From Alkaliphilus hydrothermalis (GTDB lineage: Bacteria > Bacillota > Clostridia > Peptostreptococcales > Natronincolaceae): a stretch of DNA of 33,191 nt. The DNA lies in contig NZ_JAFBEE010000027.1 of the NCBI RefSeq assembly GCF_016908555.1, positions 1 through 33,191 on the forward strand, read 5' to 3'. The translations under genes were made by a program, and so were the position numbers. Of the stretch, positions 15,424-24,247 are shown one piece after another. Within the stretch, counting starts at the first letter, position 1. Every line of letters starts with the position of its first letter. The notes below the pieces were generated by a model. The model had not been told where the DNA came from, ran no database searches, and was given only the letters and a program-made list of their open reading frames with translations.

Positions 15424-17149
15424 AGTCTGTTTAGTATTACCAAGAAGTAAAGTAAGAAGATCAAGTGCTATTTCAATGGCAGGAGCAGAGCATTTAGGGC
15501 AAGCATCTCTTGCATCAGTATTAAGACAAGAGGGTTATCCAGTTGAATTAATCAATTATCAACTAGTAGACTTTTTTAATGAATGGGACAATCTGGAAAA
15601 AAATGAATTTGATATCCTTGAATCAGCTGAATATATATTAAGATTCAATCCTGATATGGTGGGTTTCTGTGTTACAAGTATGACTTTCGACTCTGCTTCG
15701 GAATTAAGCATACAACTTAAGCAGATTAAACCCGACATTAAAATAGTATGGGGAGGTCCACAATCAACCCTTGAAGCGTCTAATATCATTGAAAATGAAG
15801 ATTATATTGATTGTATAGCAGTTGGAGATGGTGAAGAAACAATAATTGATTTGGCAGATGCCTTTTTACAAAAGAAAAGCATAAGTGATATAGAAGGAAT
15901 CTGCTACAAGGAATCTGGAAAAGTCATAAATAAAGGACTACGTACTCCACCAGAATTATCGGACAAGCCTTTTGCAGCTAGAGACATTCTTGATAAAATG
16001 AAAAGACAAGTTGATCAAATTAAAGAAGCGAGGATGACAACTAGTAGAGGTTGTACACATAAATGCTCATTTTGTATAGATTCCAAAAGATATAATAGAA
16101 AATGGTATGCTCGAGATGCTAAACACGTAGTAGATGAAATGGAAATGTTACAAAAAAATTATGGAATAGAAGTATTATGGATTTCTGATGATAATTATTT
16201 AACCAGTGCTACTCACACTAAGAAGAGAGCTAGAGCTATAGCTGAAGAAATAATTAAACGTGACTTAAAAGTGGCTTATCGTGTACGTTTCAGAGCTGAT
16301 GCTTTTGATATCGATAATAAAGATGATCATGAATTATTAGAGATTTTAAGAAAAAGTGGTTTAAGTATGGCATTTATTGGATTTGAATCTGGTAGTGAAA
16401 CCAGGTTACAACAATACAGTAAAAATGTAACACTAAAGCAATATTACGATATAGTAGAATTGTGTAATCATTATGGAATTGGAATACAAGTAGGTTTTAT
16501 CATGTTCGATCCATTTACAAGATTCCAATATATTAGAGAGGATATCAATTTTTTATGTGATATAAGAGAGTCATATTTATTCTCAAACTATATTCAAAGT
16601 CTTGATGTATTTACTGGTACTCCTATCTTTGAAGAAATGAGAGAAAAAGGACTAGTGACAAAAGATTTTGGATATAAAAGCTCCTACTGTGATTACGTCT
16701 TTGAAGATAAAAAGGTTGAAACTCTAGCTAGAAATATGGAGAATCTACATACTTCTGAAGCGATTGTACGTGATAAAATTCTACAGAGACTTAACATTCT
16801 TGACATTCCAAATATCGTAATTGAAATGAAGGAAAAAGTAGAACTAAATGAGATTACGCCTGATGTCGTCGAAGAGTTTGTTAAGCAAAAGGATGAAATT
16901 TTCTTAAACTTAAACTTAGAAAATAGAGACTTTTTCCTCAAGTGCATAGATCTTGCTGAGAATGAATGGGATGATGTTACTTATGAAAACTATAAAATAG
17001 CAATTAATGAGATAGTGGATGCCTATTTAAGTCAATTAATTGATTTATTAGATGAATATAAGGAACGAGTGGGATATACAACTAGTTACACAACATTCTG
17101 GGGAGATGGACAAACAGAAGCGAACGTATCCACATCTTGTAATATATAA
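15407..17149 (+). CDS. B12-binding radical SAM enzyme, paralogue 3
   Basis: 580 residues from ATG 15407, chosen because AGGAG (15392-15396) is ten bases upstream; the in-frame ATG 15398 is only one base from it. The B12 domain carries RRSSAISMAGAEHLGQASLAS, where paralogues 1 and 2 have HLGLGYL, and VWGGPQSTL in place of GGHQ. Radical SAM ligands are C216, C220 and C223 (TTSRGCTHKCSFCID). It has a C-terminal tail of about 25 residues rich in Thr, Ser and Gly with one Cys (GYTTSYTTFW onward to STSCNI) that the paralogues lack. The gene overlaps the end of paralogue 2. Confidence 0.9.
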   Translation: MEKNFRVCLVLPRSKVRRSSAISMAGAEHLGQASLASVLRQEGYPVELINYQLVDFFNEWDNLEKNEFDILESAEYILRFNPDMVGFCVTSMTFDSASELSIQLKQIKPDIKIVWGGPQSTLEASNIIENEDYIDCIAVGDGEETIIDLADAFLQKKSISDIEGICYKESGKVINKGLRTPPELSDKPFAARDILDKMKRQVDQIKEARMTTSRGCTHKCSFCIDSKRYNRKWYARDAKHVVDEMEMLQKNYGIEVLWISDDNYLTSATHTKKRARAIAEEIIKRDLKVAYRVRFRADAFDIDNKDDHELLEILRKSGLSMAFIGFESGSETRLQQYSKNVTLKQYYDIVELCNHYGIGIQVGFIMFDPFTRFQYIREDINFLCDIRESYLFSNYIQSLDVFTGTPIFEEMREKGLVTKDFGYKSSYCDYVFEDKKVETLARNMENLHTSEAIVRDKILQRLNILDIPNIVIEMKEKVELNEITPDVVEEFVKQKDEIFLNLNLENRDFFLKCIDLAENEWDDVTYENYKIAINEIVDAYLSQLIDLLDEYKERVGYTTSYTTFWGDGQTEANVSTSCNI

Positions 17150-17164
17150 GGAAGTGAATCAGTG

Positions 17165-18007
17165 ATGAGATTCTCTGATAGTTTGAGGAATCAAGTAGAA
17201 GATCAATTAGATGACCTGATCCTTTCGATTGAATTAAATAGTCAACAAGGGAACGTAAATAAAACATTTTTAGTTCAAACAGCAACTAGTAAATATATCT
17301 TACAAACTAAAAAAGATATAGATATTAAAGATATTAACCAATATTTAGTTGATTTATATACAACTGCTGGTTTTTATTTAGAAGGTAATAGTTTTAGATT
17401 TAGAAATTATAACGAGAAAGCAGAGTTCCACAAGCAATGTAATAATCTAAAACTTAAGGTACCAAAATTATATGGATGTGGAGAGAACTACCTACTGACT
17501 GAATATATCGAGGGTACTAACTATATTGAATATAGTGAAATATTGAGTAAAAAGTGTCTATTCAATCTTTTTAGAATGATTCAAAATGCTCACAGTAATA
17601 ACATAATCCTAGGGGATAGATGGGGAGGTAATACAATGATCTCCCCCCTAGGAGAAGTATATTTTATTGATTTTGATATTCAGTATACATATGATGATAT
17701 CCAACAGTTAAATAATTGTAAAAACTTTGAGATCGCTGTATTAACATATGACTTAATACTGTATGGAAAAAATAGAATATATACATTGGATATAATTATA
17801 AAAATATTTACTAGTTTTTGGTTCGAAAAGAGCTATGATGTTCTAAAAGTTATCGATTATCTATATGGGTATAGTAGATTTTATACCAGTGCTGATAAAC
17901 CTTTTTCTCCGACTTCATTATCAATCAAAGAGCATATTGATGTTCTAAGATGTGTCGACCTTCTGAAAATAGCAGCACTAGACAATTATAGGAAAATCAT
18001 TGTTTAG
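17165..18007 (+). CDS. Kinase-fold protein (RIO/aminoglycoside-phosphotransferase-like)
   Basis: 280 residues. The catalytic loop HSNNIILGDRWGGNTMI followed by VYFIDFDIQY (about 143-176) reproduces the D-x4-N and DFD pattern of small protein-kinase-like phosphotransferases (Kae1-associated/RIO, choline and aminoglycoside kinases). LLTEYIEGTNYIEY is the hinge. The glycine-rich loop is poorly conserved. It could phosphorylate a sugar, a peptide side chain, or act as a resistance kinase; the sequence does not decide. Start ATG 17165 is preferred to GTG 17162, with AAGGAAGTGA upstream. It sits between radical SAM paralogues 3 and 4. Confidence 0.75.
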   Translation: MRFSDSLRNQVEDQLDDLILSIELNSQQGNVNKTFLVQTATSKYILQTKKDIDIKDINQYLVDLYTTAGFYLEGNSFRFRNYNEKAEFHKQCNNLKLKVPKLYGCGENYLLTEYIEGTNYIEYSEILSKKCLFNLFRMIQNAHSNNIILGDRWGGNTMISPLGEVYFIDFDIQYTYDDIQQLNNCKNFEIAVLTYDLILYGKNRIYTLDIIIKIFTSFWFEKSYDVLKVIDYLYGYSRFYTSADKPFSPTSLSIKEHIDVLRCVDLLKIAALDNYRKIIV

Positions 18008-18018
18008 GAGGAAATATA

Positions 18019-19662
18019 ATGACGGAAAAAGTAAATGTATTATTAGTGGTTCCTAGAACAAGTGAAAAACGATCAAGTGCCATTACTCAAGCAGGGGCTG
18101 AGCATTTAGGATTAGCTTATTTAGCTAGTTTTTTAAGAAGTTATCAATATAAAGTCAATATTATTAATATGGAGATCGTTGATAATTTGAATGTTTGGCA
18201 GGTAACAGATAGTGTGGATAATTTAAGCTATAGCTATGTATTAGATCAAATTGCTAAAGAGAATATAAATTTTGTTGGAATAACAGTTACATTATTAACA
18301 ATTCATCAAAGTTTAGAACTTACAAAACAAATTAGAGAAAAATATCCTAATATAAAAATATGTTTCGGAGGTCCACATGTTTCGGTCTGCCCAAAGCAAG
18401 TAATAGATAATGAGGCAATGGTGGATTTTGTTATAGTGGGTGATGGAGAAGAACCATTACTACAGTTAGTTCAAGCAATTGAAAACAATGAAAGTTACGA
18501 AAATATACCTGGTCTTGTTTTCAGAGATGATTCGGGGAAAACGATTATTAATAAACTAACAAGTAGTGTTAATGAAAATATAGATATACTTCCCAGACCT
18601 TCTAGAGATGATTTGATTTTTGCCAAGCAGTACGGGAATATATACGAAGCAAGACTATCAACTAGTAGGGGATGTAAAGAACATTGTACATTCTGTTGTG
18701 ACCCTGCTATTTATCCTGATAGAAAGTGGATTGGTAGATCGGCTAAGCTTGTTGTTGATGAAATTGAATATCTCAACAAGGAGCATGGTATCCAACATTT
18801 TTGGATTAATGATGATAACTTTATTCCACCTACGGAAGAAGGACGTAAACGAGCAAAAGAGATTGCCGAGGAAATTATTAAAAGAGATATCAAAATCACT
18901 TACAGAGCCTTATTTAGAGCAAACACATTCCACAAAGATGATGAGCTTTTACCACTACTTAGTCAAAGTGGTTTAACGATTGCTTATGTAGGATTTGAGT
19001 CAGGAAGTCAAGTGAAGCTTAAAAGATATTGTAAAAAAACCACAGTTGAGCAGTATTATATCCTTGTAGAAGAATTAAGAAAAAATAACATAGGTCTACA
19101 AATCGGATTTATAATGTTCGATCCTTTTACTACCTTCCAGGAAATTAAGGATGATGCCTTGTTTTTAAGAAATATTGGAGAGTTATATCTACTATCAAAT
19201 TTTGTACAAATATTAGATGTGTTTCCAAAAACAGCAATTAGTAGAATGATGATCAAGCACGAATTACTGCTTGATGAGATTGGATATAAGTCTAATTATT
19301 GTAATTATAAATTCCAAGATACAAGAGTAGAAGAAATTGCTAGAGAATTAAATAAATGTTATGTGGGAGATATAGTAGATATAGACAAGCAGTTACAAAG
19401 GATGAAATTAATTGAGGTGCCTGGTATTGCTACTGAACTTGATAAAAGTCAATTAGAAAAATTTAAGTTTGATTCCAATGAAATGTTTGAGAAGGTTAAT
19501 AAAAAGAATTACTCCTTCTTAACTATCCTGTCTGCGCGTAGCGAAGAAGGTAAGTGGACTAGAGAAGAGTTCAAGGATGAATTATCATCCGTAGTAGAAT
19601 TTAGTAGGCAACAACTAGATAATCTAAAACAGCTTTGTAGAGACTACAAAGGTGAAAGATAA
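18019..19662 (+). CDS. B12-binding radical SAM enzyme, paralogue 4
   Basis: 547 residues, the shortest of the four. The B12 domain holds KRSSAITQAGAEHLGLAYLAS and CFGGPHVSV; the radical SAM ligands are C219, C223 and C226 in STSRGCKEHCTFCCD, where an extra Cys (227) replaces the Ile of the other copies. FWINDDNF, YVGFESG and LQIGFIMFDP are shared. TAGGAGG is a strong ribosome-binding site nine bases ahead of ATG. Separated from the other three by the kinase-like gene. The next gene starts immediately after its stop. Catalysis is probably a cobalamin-dependent methyl transfer or radical rearrangement. Confidence 0.9.
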   Translation: MTEKVNVLLVVPRTSEKRSSAITQAGAEHLGLAYLASFLRSYQYKVNIINMEIVDNLNVWQVTDSVDNLSYSYVLDQIAKENINFVGITVTLLTIHQSLELTKQIREKYPNIKICFGGPHVSVCPKQVIDNEAMVDFVIVGDGEEPLLQLVQAIENNESYENIPGLVFRDDSGKTIINKLTSSVNENIDILPRPSRDDLIFAKQYGNIYEARLSTSRGCKEHCTFCCDPAIYPDRKWIGRSAKLVVDEIEYLNKEHGIQHFWINDDNFIPPTEEGRKRAKEIAEEIIKRDIKITYRALFRANTFHKDDELLPLLSQSGLTIAYVGFESGSQVKLKRYCKKTTVEQYYILVEELRKNNIGLQIGFIMFDPFTTFQEIKDDALFLRNIGELYLLSNFVQILDVFPKTAISRMMIKHELLLDEIGYKSNYCNYKFQDTRVEEIARELNKCYVGDIVDIDKQLQRMKLIEVPGIATELDKSQLEKFKFDSNEMFEKVNKKNYSFLTILSARSEEGKWTREEFKDELSSVVEFSRQQLDNLKQLCRDYKGER

Positions 19663-20448
19663 ATGAAAGTCAATAAAAGTGACCTAATTAGCAAACTTAA
19701 TGAAGTTGGCATTAGCAAAAACTCTACAATCATAGTCCATAGCTCACTAAGTAGTTTTGGCTATGTTGAAGGGGGGGCCCCGATAGTAGTTGACTCTTTA
19801 AAAGAGCTAGTAGGATCAGAGGGAAACATACTAATGCCAACATTTACATACAGTAAAGGTGTTTTTAACCAGGGTAGTTCATCTTTAGTTGGTAAAATTA
19901 CGGAGGTTTTTAGAAAAGATAAGGATGTCATCAGAAGCAAACATCCTACTCATTCAGTAGCTGTATTTGGTAAAGATCAGAAAAGGTTAGTTAGAAATCA
20001 TTTTTATAAAGAACCATTTGGTATCGGCTCACCGTGGTGGAATGTCTGGAAGATGGAGGGAAGTATTGTTTTAATTGGTGTAGATAACACAAAAAATAGC
20101 TTTATTCATTTTGTTGAAAGATTATTTGAACTTCCCTACAAAAGAACTGTCAATGTTATGTATAAAGATTCTTTTGGAAAAATAGCTAAGCGCACAATAA
20201 ATGGTTATCCAGGAGATTCTCTAGGGTTTAATAAGTTAAATAATCTATTCGAAGAACAAGGTATTGTTAAGTCGACCAAAATAGGAAATTCCAATGTGTT
20301 AGTTATGAATACTGTTGATGTTGTAGAGTGTCTAAGCAAGATCCTTGTAAATGATCTATATTACCTTTTATGTGACAGAGCTGACTGTTATAGATGTGAG
20401 AATGCAAAAAATATGATAAGGGAGAGCGGATACAATGAGTATGCTTAA
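19663..20448 (+). CDS. AAC(3)-family N-acetyltransferase
   Basis: 261 residues of the Antibiotic_NAT family, which transfers an acetyl or acyl group from CoA to an amine, classically N3 of 2-deoxystreptamine antibiotics. Family blocks visible: IIVHSSLSSFGYVEGGA, LMPTFTYS, the catalytic-His region SKHPTHSVAVFGK, and GSPWW followed by LIGVD. A C-terminal CxxxDCYRCENA segment with clustered Cys may bind metal. ATG lies directly on the preceding stop, with AAAGGTGA upstream. Either self-resistance to an amine-bearing product or a biosynthetic acylation of an amino sugar or peptide amine; members outside resistance loci, such as FrbF, are biosynthetic. Confidence 0.87.
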   Translation: MKVNKSDLISKLNEVGISKNSTIIVHSSLSSFGYVEGGAPIVVDSLKELVGSEGNILMPTFTYSKGVFNQGSSSLVGKITEVFRKDKDVIRSKHPTHSVAVFGKDQKRLVRNHFYKEPFGIGSPWWNVWKMEGSIVLIGVDNTKNSFIHFVERLFELPYKRTVNVMYKDSFGKIAKRTINGYPGDSLGFNKLNNLFEEQGIVKSTKIGNSNVLVMNTVDVVECLSKILVNDLYYLLCDRADCYRCENAKNMIRESGYNEYA

Positions 20449-21124
20449 AAAAGGAAGCCTGATAGTTTCTTGTATGGTTCTAGAAAATGACCCAATAGAT
20501 TTGTACGATAACCACTTCCTAAGTCATATGTGTAAGATGATTGAAATTGGTGGAGCTGGAGGAATTAAGTTAAGTGATGGAGAACTAATAAGAAAAGTGA
20601 AGCAGTTAGGGATCAACATTCCAATTATTGGAATTGACAAAGTTTATAAGAATAAGCAAGTTTTAATCACTCCAGATATAGAGGGTGCTAAAAAAGTTAT
20701 TGATAGTGGAGCAGATATCCTTTCTATGCAGGTTGTAGAAAATAATCCAGATTTTACTCTAGATAAAATAGAAGCTGCAATTAATAAAATAAAATCACTA
20801 TATAATATAAAAATCATTGGGGCAATATCTACTCTTGAAGAGGGAATCATGGCTGAGAAGTTTGGAGTAGATTATGTAGCCACTACTCTAGCTGGATATA
20901 CACCCCATTCAAATAAAATAAATGGACCAGACTTTTATTTGGTTGAGGAATTGATTAAAAAACTATCGATTCCTGTTATAGCTGAAGGTAAGTATGATTC
21001 GAAAGAGCAAGTTAAAAAAGCTGTAGAAATGGGTGCACACAGTGTTGTTGTAGGAACTGCTATAACTAGACCCCATATAATTACTAAAAACTACTGTAAT
21101 GCATTAAACGAAATCGAGGTATAA
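20435..21124 (+). CDS. nanE: NanE-like N-acylglucosamine-6-phosphate 2-epimerase, divergent active site
   Basis: 229-residue TIM-barrel protein of the NanE family, which interconverts N-acetylmannosamine-6-P and N-acetylglucosamine-6-P. The catalytic Lys (PIIGIDK, K69) and Glu (PVIAEGK, E184) and the ISTLEEG and TTLAGYTP blocks are kept. Residues that in characterised NanE bind the substrate differ: family SCQAL is SCMVL (M14), family IRAxG is IKLSDG (K45), and family ALDATxRxRP is SMQVVENNP (Q99). It therefore probably epimerises or isomerises a related but different sugar phosphate. Overlaps the acetyltransferase gene by 14 bases; GGGAGAG precedes ATG. Confidence 0.8.
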   Translation: MSMLKKGSLIVSCMVLENDPIDLYDNHFLSHMCKMIEIGGAGGIKLSDGELIRKVKQLGINIPIIGIDKVYKNKQVLITPDIEGAKKVIDSGADILSMQVVENNPDFTLDKIEAAINKIKSLYNIKIIGAISTLEEGIMAEKFGVDYVATTLAGYTPHSNKINGPDFYLVEELIKKLSIPVIAEGKYDSKEQVKKAVEMGAHSVVVGTAITRPHIITKNYCNALNEIEV

Positions 21125-21125
21125 G

Positions 21126-21854
21126 ATGATTAATTTATATATTGATACAATTGTAAAGAAAATTTATGAAATACAAAATAAAGAAAAAGATAAGTTCCAA
21201 GAAGTTGCTGATCGAATTTATTCATCTTTAAGTAAAAATGGAGTATTGCATGTTTTTGGAACAGGACATTCTAATCTGCTAGCTCAGGATTTAATATATC
21301 GTGCAGGTGGATTAGTACCGATAAATCTGATAAGTAATCCCAGTATAACACTTGAGCATGATCCTGTTCAGGCATCGATGATGGAGAAAGTAGCAGGTAT
21401 TTCAGAAGTCTTTTTACAAGGCCACAAAATAGAAAAGAATGATGTTTTTCTAATTATATCGACTTCAGGTTGTAATCAAGTTCCAATAGAAATATCAAAA
21501 TCTATTGCAGAAAGAGGTTTGTTTACTATTGGAATTACTTCCAAAGATTATTCGGAACACATCAAAGTTAAAAAAAATATTACACAGTCTTTATATGATA
21601 TTGTAGACGTTGTATTTGACAATAGAGTTGGGATAGGCGATTGTTGTTTACAACATGGAACTGATTCATATGGAACTATGTCGACAATATTAGTAAGCTC
21701 TATACTTAATAGTATTATTATTCACGTTATAGAAAAATATAATCAAAATAATCAAAATGCTCCTATTTTTGTAAGTAATAATTTATCCGACCAGAGTTCT
21801 TTAAGAAATGCACAACTATTAGATTATTACGAGGGCAGGTTACATTATACTTAG
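21126..21854 (+). CDS. SIS-domain sugar-phosphate protein (UPF0309-like)
   Basis: 242 residues with a single sugar isomerase (SIS) domain. VFGTGHSNLLAQDLIYRAGGLVPI is the characteristic phosphosugar-binding start, ISTSGCNQVPIEI is the S-x-S-G loop, and IGDCCLQHGTDSYGTMSTI lies near the C-terminus. This subfamily is often found beside amino-sugar genes such as nagA, and here follows the NanE-like gene by one base. Probably binds or isomerises an N-acyl-hexosamine phosphate made in the preceding step. No DNA-binding domain, so not an RpiR-type regulator. Confidence 0.82.
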   Translation: MINLYIDTIVKKIYEIQNKEKDKFQEVADRIYSSLSKNGVLHVFGTGHSNLLAQDLIYRAGGLVPINLISNPSITLEHDPVQASMMEKVAGISEVFLQGHKIEKNDVFLIISTSGCNQVPIEISKSIAERGLFTIGITSKDYSEHIKVKKNITQSLYDIVDVVFDNRVGIGDCCLQHGTDSYGTMSTILVSSILNSIIIHVIEKYNQNNQNAPIFVSNNLSDQSSLRNAQLLDYYEGRLHYT

Positions 21855-21895
21855 TTTAAAGCGGTGTTTTATAAAGAAAAGGTGGTTTGAAGAAA

Positions 21896-23023
21896 ATGAA
21901 CAATATGACAAAAGTTTCTATAGCTATTCCTGCTAAAAATAGTGGAAGAACAGTTGAAAAAACCCTTAAAAGTCTTATTAACTTAAATTATCCTAAAGAG
22001 TTGTTGGAGGTTATAATTGGCGATAATGGGAGTACGGATAATACCCAAAACATCATTTTAGAATACGAGAAGAAACATCCTAATTTGATTAAGTATCTCG
22101 ATGCTTCCGACTGTCCAGGTGGTGGAAAAACTAGAGAAAAATTGGTAGATCATTGTTCTGGCGAAATAGTAGTGTGTACCGATGCAGATATAGTAGCTCA
22201 TCCAGACTGGATCAAGGAGTTAGTAAAACCATTTGCTATGGACCCTCAGATTGGGTGTGTTGGTGGGGAAATTTTATCACAAGTCCTAGATGAAAATAAT
22301 TTGGTAGAGCAGTATTGTAAGCAAAGAGATCTCTTGAAAGTATCTAAAAGAAGAAGGATTAAAACAGAGGGATATATAAGAGGCTTTAGGGACTTAGCCC
22401 CCAGTGATATTGTTGGGTGGTATACTCCGTTTTTTGCAACAGCCAACTGTGCGTATAGAAAAGACGTGATTTATGAGGTAGGCAATGATTGGGACGACAA
22501 TAATGATGACGAACATTTCGGATTTAAAGTAGCTTTAAAAGGTTATAAGCAATATTTTACATCCGCTGCAATTATATATCATTTACATCGAAATAGTGTT
22601 GAAGGATTAAAGAAACAATTACACTACTATGGATACAACCATCCAAAATTAATACAACAATTTTCTAAAAATAAATTTGAAATTCTTTTAGGGATGGATA
22701 GATACAAATGCAATTATATTAAGATTCCGTTTTTTAAACCAGTTGTCATATTTATAGGTTGGTTTAACTTCATGTTATTAAGTATATTGACCAGTTTTCT
22801 AGCCAGTATTAATGTATTAAATCATAATATTTTACCTATAAGTTTAATATTTTCACTGTTTAGCGCTGTAAAATTCTTTCAACCTTGCTTTAAACTGAAA
22901 CCCTTTAACAAGATTTTTTATTGGATGTACTTAAGGTTTATTATAAATTGGTATTATCTCATTGGAGTAATTAAGGGTAGTTTTAAGTTTAAACGAATAT
23001 GTATTGAGGAGCCAAATTATTAG
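21896..23023 (+). CDS. Family 2 glycosyltransferase, membrane-associated
   Basis: 375 residues from ATG 21896 (AAAGGTGG ends ten bases upstream; the in-frame TTG 21887 is too close to it). GT-A fold: VSIAIPAKNSGRTVEKTL, GDNGSTDNT, the metal-binding D-x-D as CTDADI (D96, D98), GGEILSQ, and a later NDDEHFGFKVALKGY acceptor or base region. Two hydrophobic segments near 280-315 suggest membrane attachment. It probably transfers the sugar built by neighbouring enzymes to a lipid, peptide or sugar acceptor. Mycofactocin clusters also pair a PqqD-like protein, radical SAM enzymes and a GT2 enzyme, but the overall layouts differ. Confidence 0.87.
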   Translation: MNNMTKVSIAIPAKNSGRTVEKTLKSLINLNYPKELLEVIIGDNGSTDNTQNIILEYEKKHPNLIKYLDASDCPGGGKTREKLVDHCSGEIVVCTDADIVAHPDWIKELVKPFAMDPQIGCVGGEILSQVLDENNLVEQYCKQRDLLKVSKRRRIKTEGYIRGFRDLAPSDIVGWYTPFFATANCAYRKDVIYEVGNDWDDNNDDEHFGFKVALKGYKQYFTSAAIIYHLHRNSVEGLKKQLHYYGYNHPKLIQQFSKNKFEILLGMDRYKCNYIKIPFFKPVVIFIGWFNFMLLSILTSFLASINVLNHNILPISLIFSLFSAVKFFQPCFKLKPFNKIFYWMYLRFIINWYYLIGVIKGSFKFKRICIEEPNY

Positions 23024-23035
23024 GAGGAATTAATT

Positions 23036-24187
23036 ATGAAAATACCAGCTACAAAAATTGTGATTCCAAAAGAAGATCATTCAGATATTTTTGCTTCACT
23101 AGAAAATAGTTTTACAACTGGCGTATTAACTAATGGACCAGTGTGTCGAAACTTTGAGAAACAGTTTAAGGAATTAGTGAATAGAAAATATGCAATATCC
23201 ACTAACTCAGGAACCAGCGCACTTGAAGTAGCCTTTCGTATAATAGGTGTGAAGGGGAAAGAAGTGTTAGTTCCTACAAACACTAATTTCGCTACTGCTG
23301 CAGCTGCATTGTACGCAGGAGGGACTGTGAAATTTCTTGATTGTGATAGGGATACCCTTTCCCCATCGCTAAAACATATAAAAGAAATGGTTACTGATGA
23401 AACAAAAGTATTGGTGTTGGTACATATTGGAGGAATAATTACTCCTGAGATTGAAGAAATTAGTAGGTTTTGTAAGGAATCTAAAATTAGTCTGTTGGAA
23501 GACGCAGCCCATGCTCATGGATCAAAATATAAAAATAAACCAGCTGGTAGTTTCGGTGATTTAGCATGTTTTTCATTCTTTCCTACAAAGGTTATAACAT
23601 CTGGGGAAGGTGGAATTATTGTAACAGATCAGGAAGAGGTATATCTGGAAGCTCAGAAATACATTGACCAAGGTAAAGAAACAGGAAATCGTAATTACCA
23701 TACTAGAATGGGAAATAGTTGGAGAATGAGTGAGTTGCATGCAGCTTTGGGAATAAGTCAGTTTAATCGCTTGAATGAATTTATAGAAAACAGAAAGAAA
23801 ATTGCAGAGATATATGATGAAGGATTAAAGGAAATCGAAAATTCCAATATAAGGGCTCATGCTATACCCCAAGATGTAGATTGTAATTATTACAAATATA
23901 TTGTAGATATATCGCCTGAAACTGATCGTAAAGTGTTAACTGAAACACTAAAACAAGAAGGTGTTACATTGAGTGGTGGAGTATATGAGATTCCTTGCCA
24001 TCTTCAACCGATATTTAATGATATATCAGTAAGTAGTCTTCAAGAGGCTGAATATTTTTGTAAAAACCATATCTGTTTACCAATATACCCGACAATGACG
24101 AAAGATGAAGCTATTTATGTATTAAAAAAGCTAAGAATACAATTAAGACCATATAGTAGTGATGATTTTTATGGACTTAAAAAATAA
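23036..24187 (+). CDS. DegT/DnrJ/EryC1-family aminotransferase
   Basis: 383-residue PLP-dependent enzyme that aminates keto-sugars or related ketones. STNSGTSALEVAF forms the phosphate-binding part, LEDAAHAHGSKY (about 154-165) the PLP stacking and Asp site, and SFFPTKVITSGEGG contains the Schiff-base lysine K185. GNSWRMSELHAALG is the subunit-contact motif. Full length and intact. AGGAGGA precedes ATG by about nine bases. With the NanE-like, SIS, acetyltransferase and glycosyltransferase genes it makes an amino-sugar branch plausible, though DegT enzymes also act on cyclitols. Confidence 0.9.
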   Translation: MKIPATKIVIPKEDHSDIFASLENSFTTGVLTNGPVCRNFEKQFKELVNRKYAISTNSGTSALEVAFRIIGVKGKEVLVPTNTNFATAAAALYAGGTVKFLDCDRDTLSPSLKHIKEMVTDETKVLVLVHIGGIITPEIEEISRFCKESKISLLEDAAHAHGSKYKNKPAGSFGDLACFSFFPTKVITSGEGGIIVTDQEEVYLEAQKYIDQGKETGNRNYHTRMGNSWRMSELHAALGISQFNRLNEFIENRKKIAEIYDEGLKEIENSNIRAHAIPQDVDCNYYKYIVDISPETDRKVLTETLKQEGVTLSGGVYEIPCHLQPIFNDISVSSLQEAEYFCKNHICLPIYPTMTKDEAIYVLKKLRIQLRPYSSDDFYGLKK

Positions 24188-24247
24188 ATTACGAAAAAAA
24201 GAGTGCAAAAAGTTCAAACTATCATATTTTACAAGGAGATATTAAAA

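Noticed and set aside
18620..18976. 118-residue frame inside radical SAM paralogue 4
   Set aside because: Out-of-frame shadow of a gene with clear cluster motifs in the main frame.
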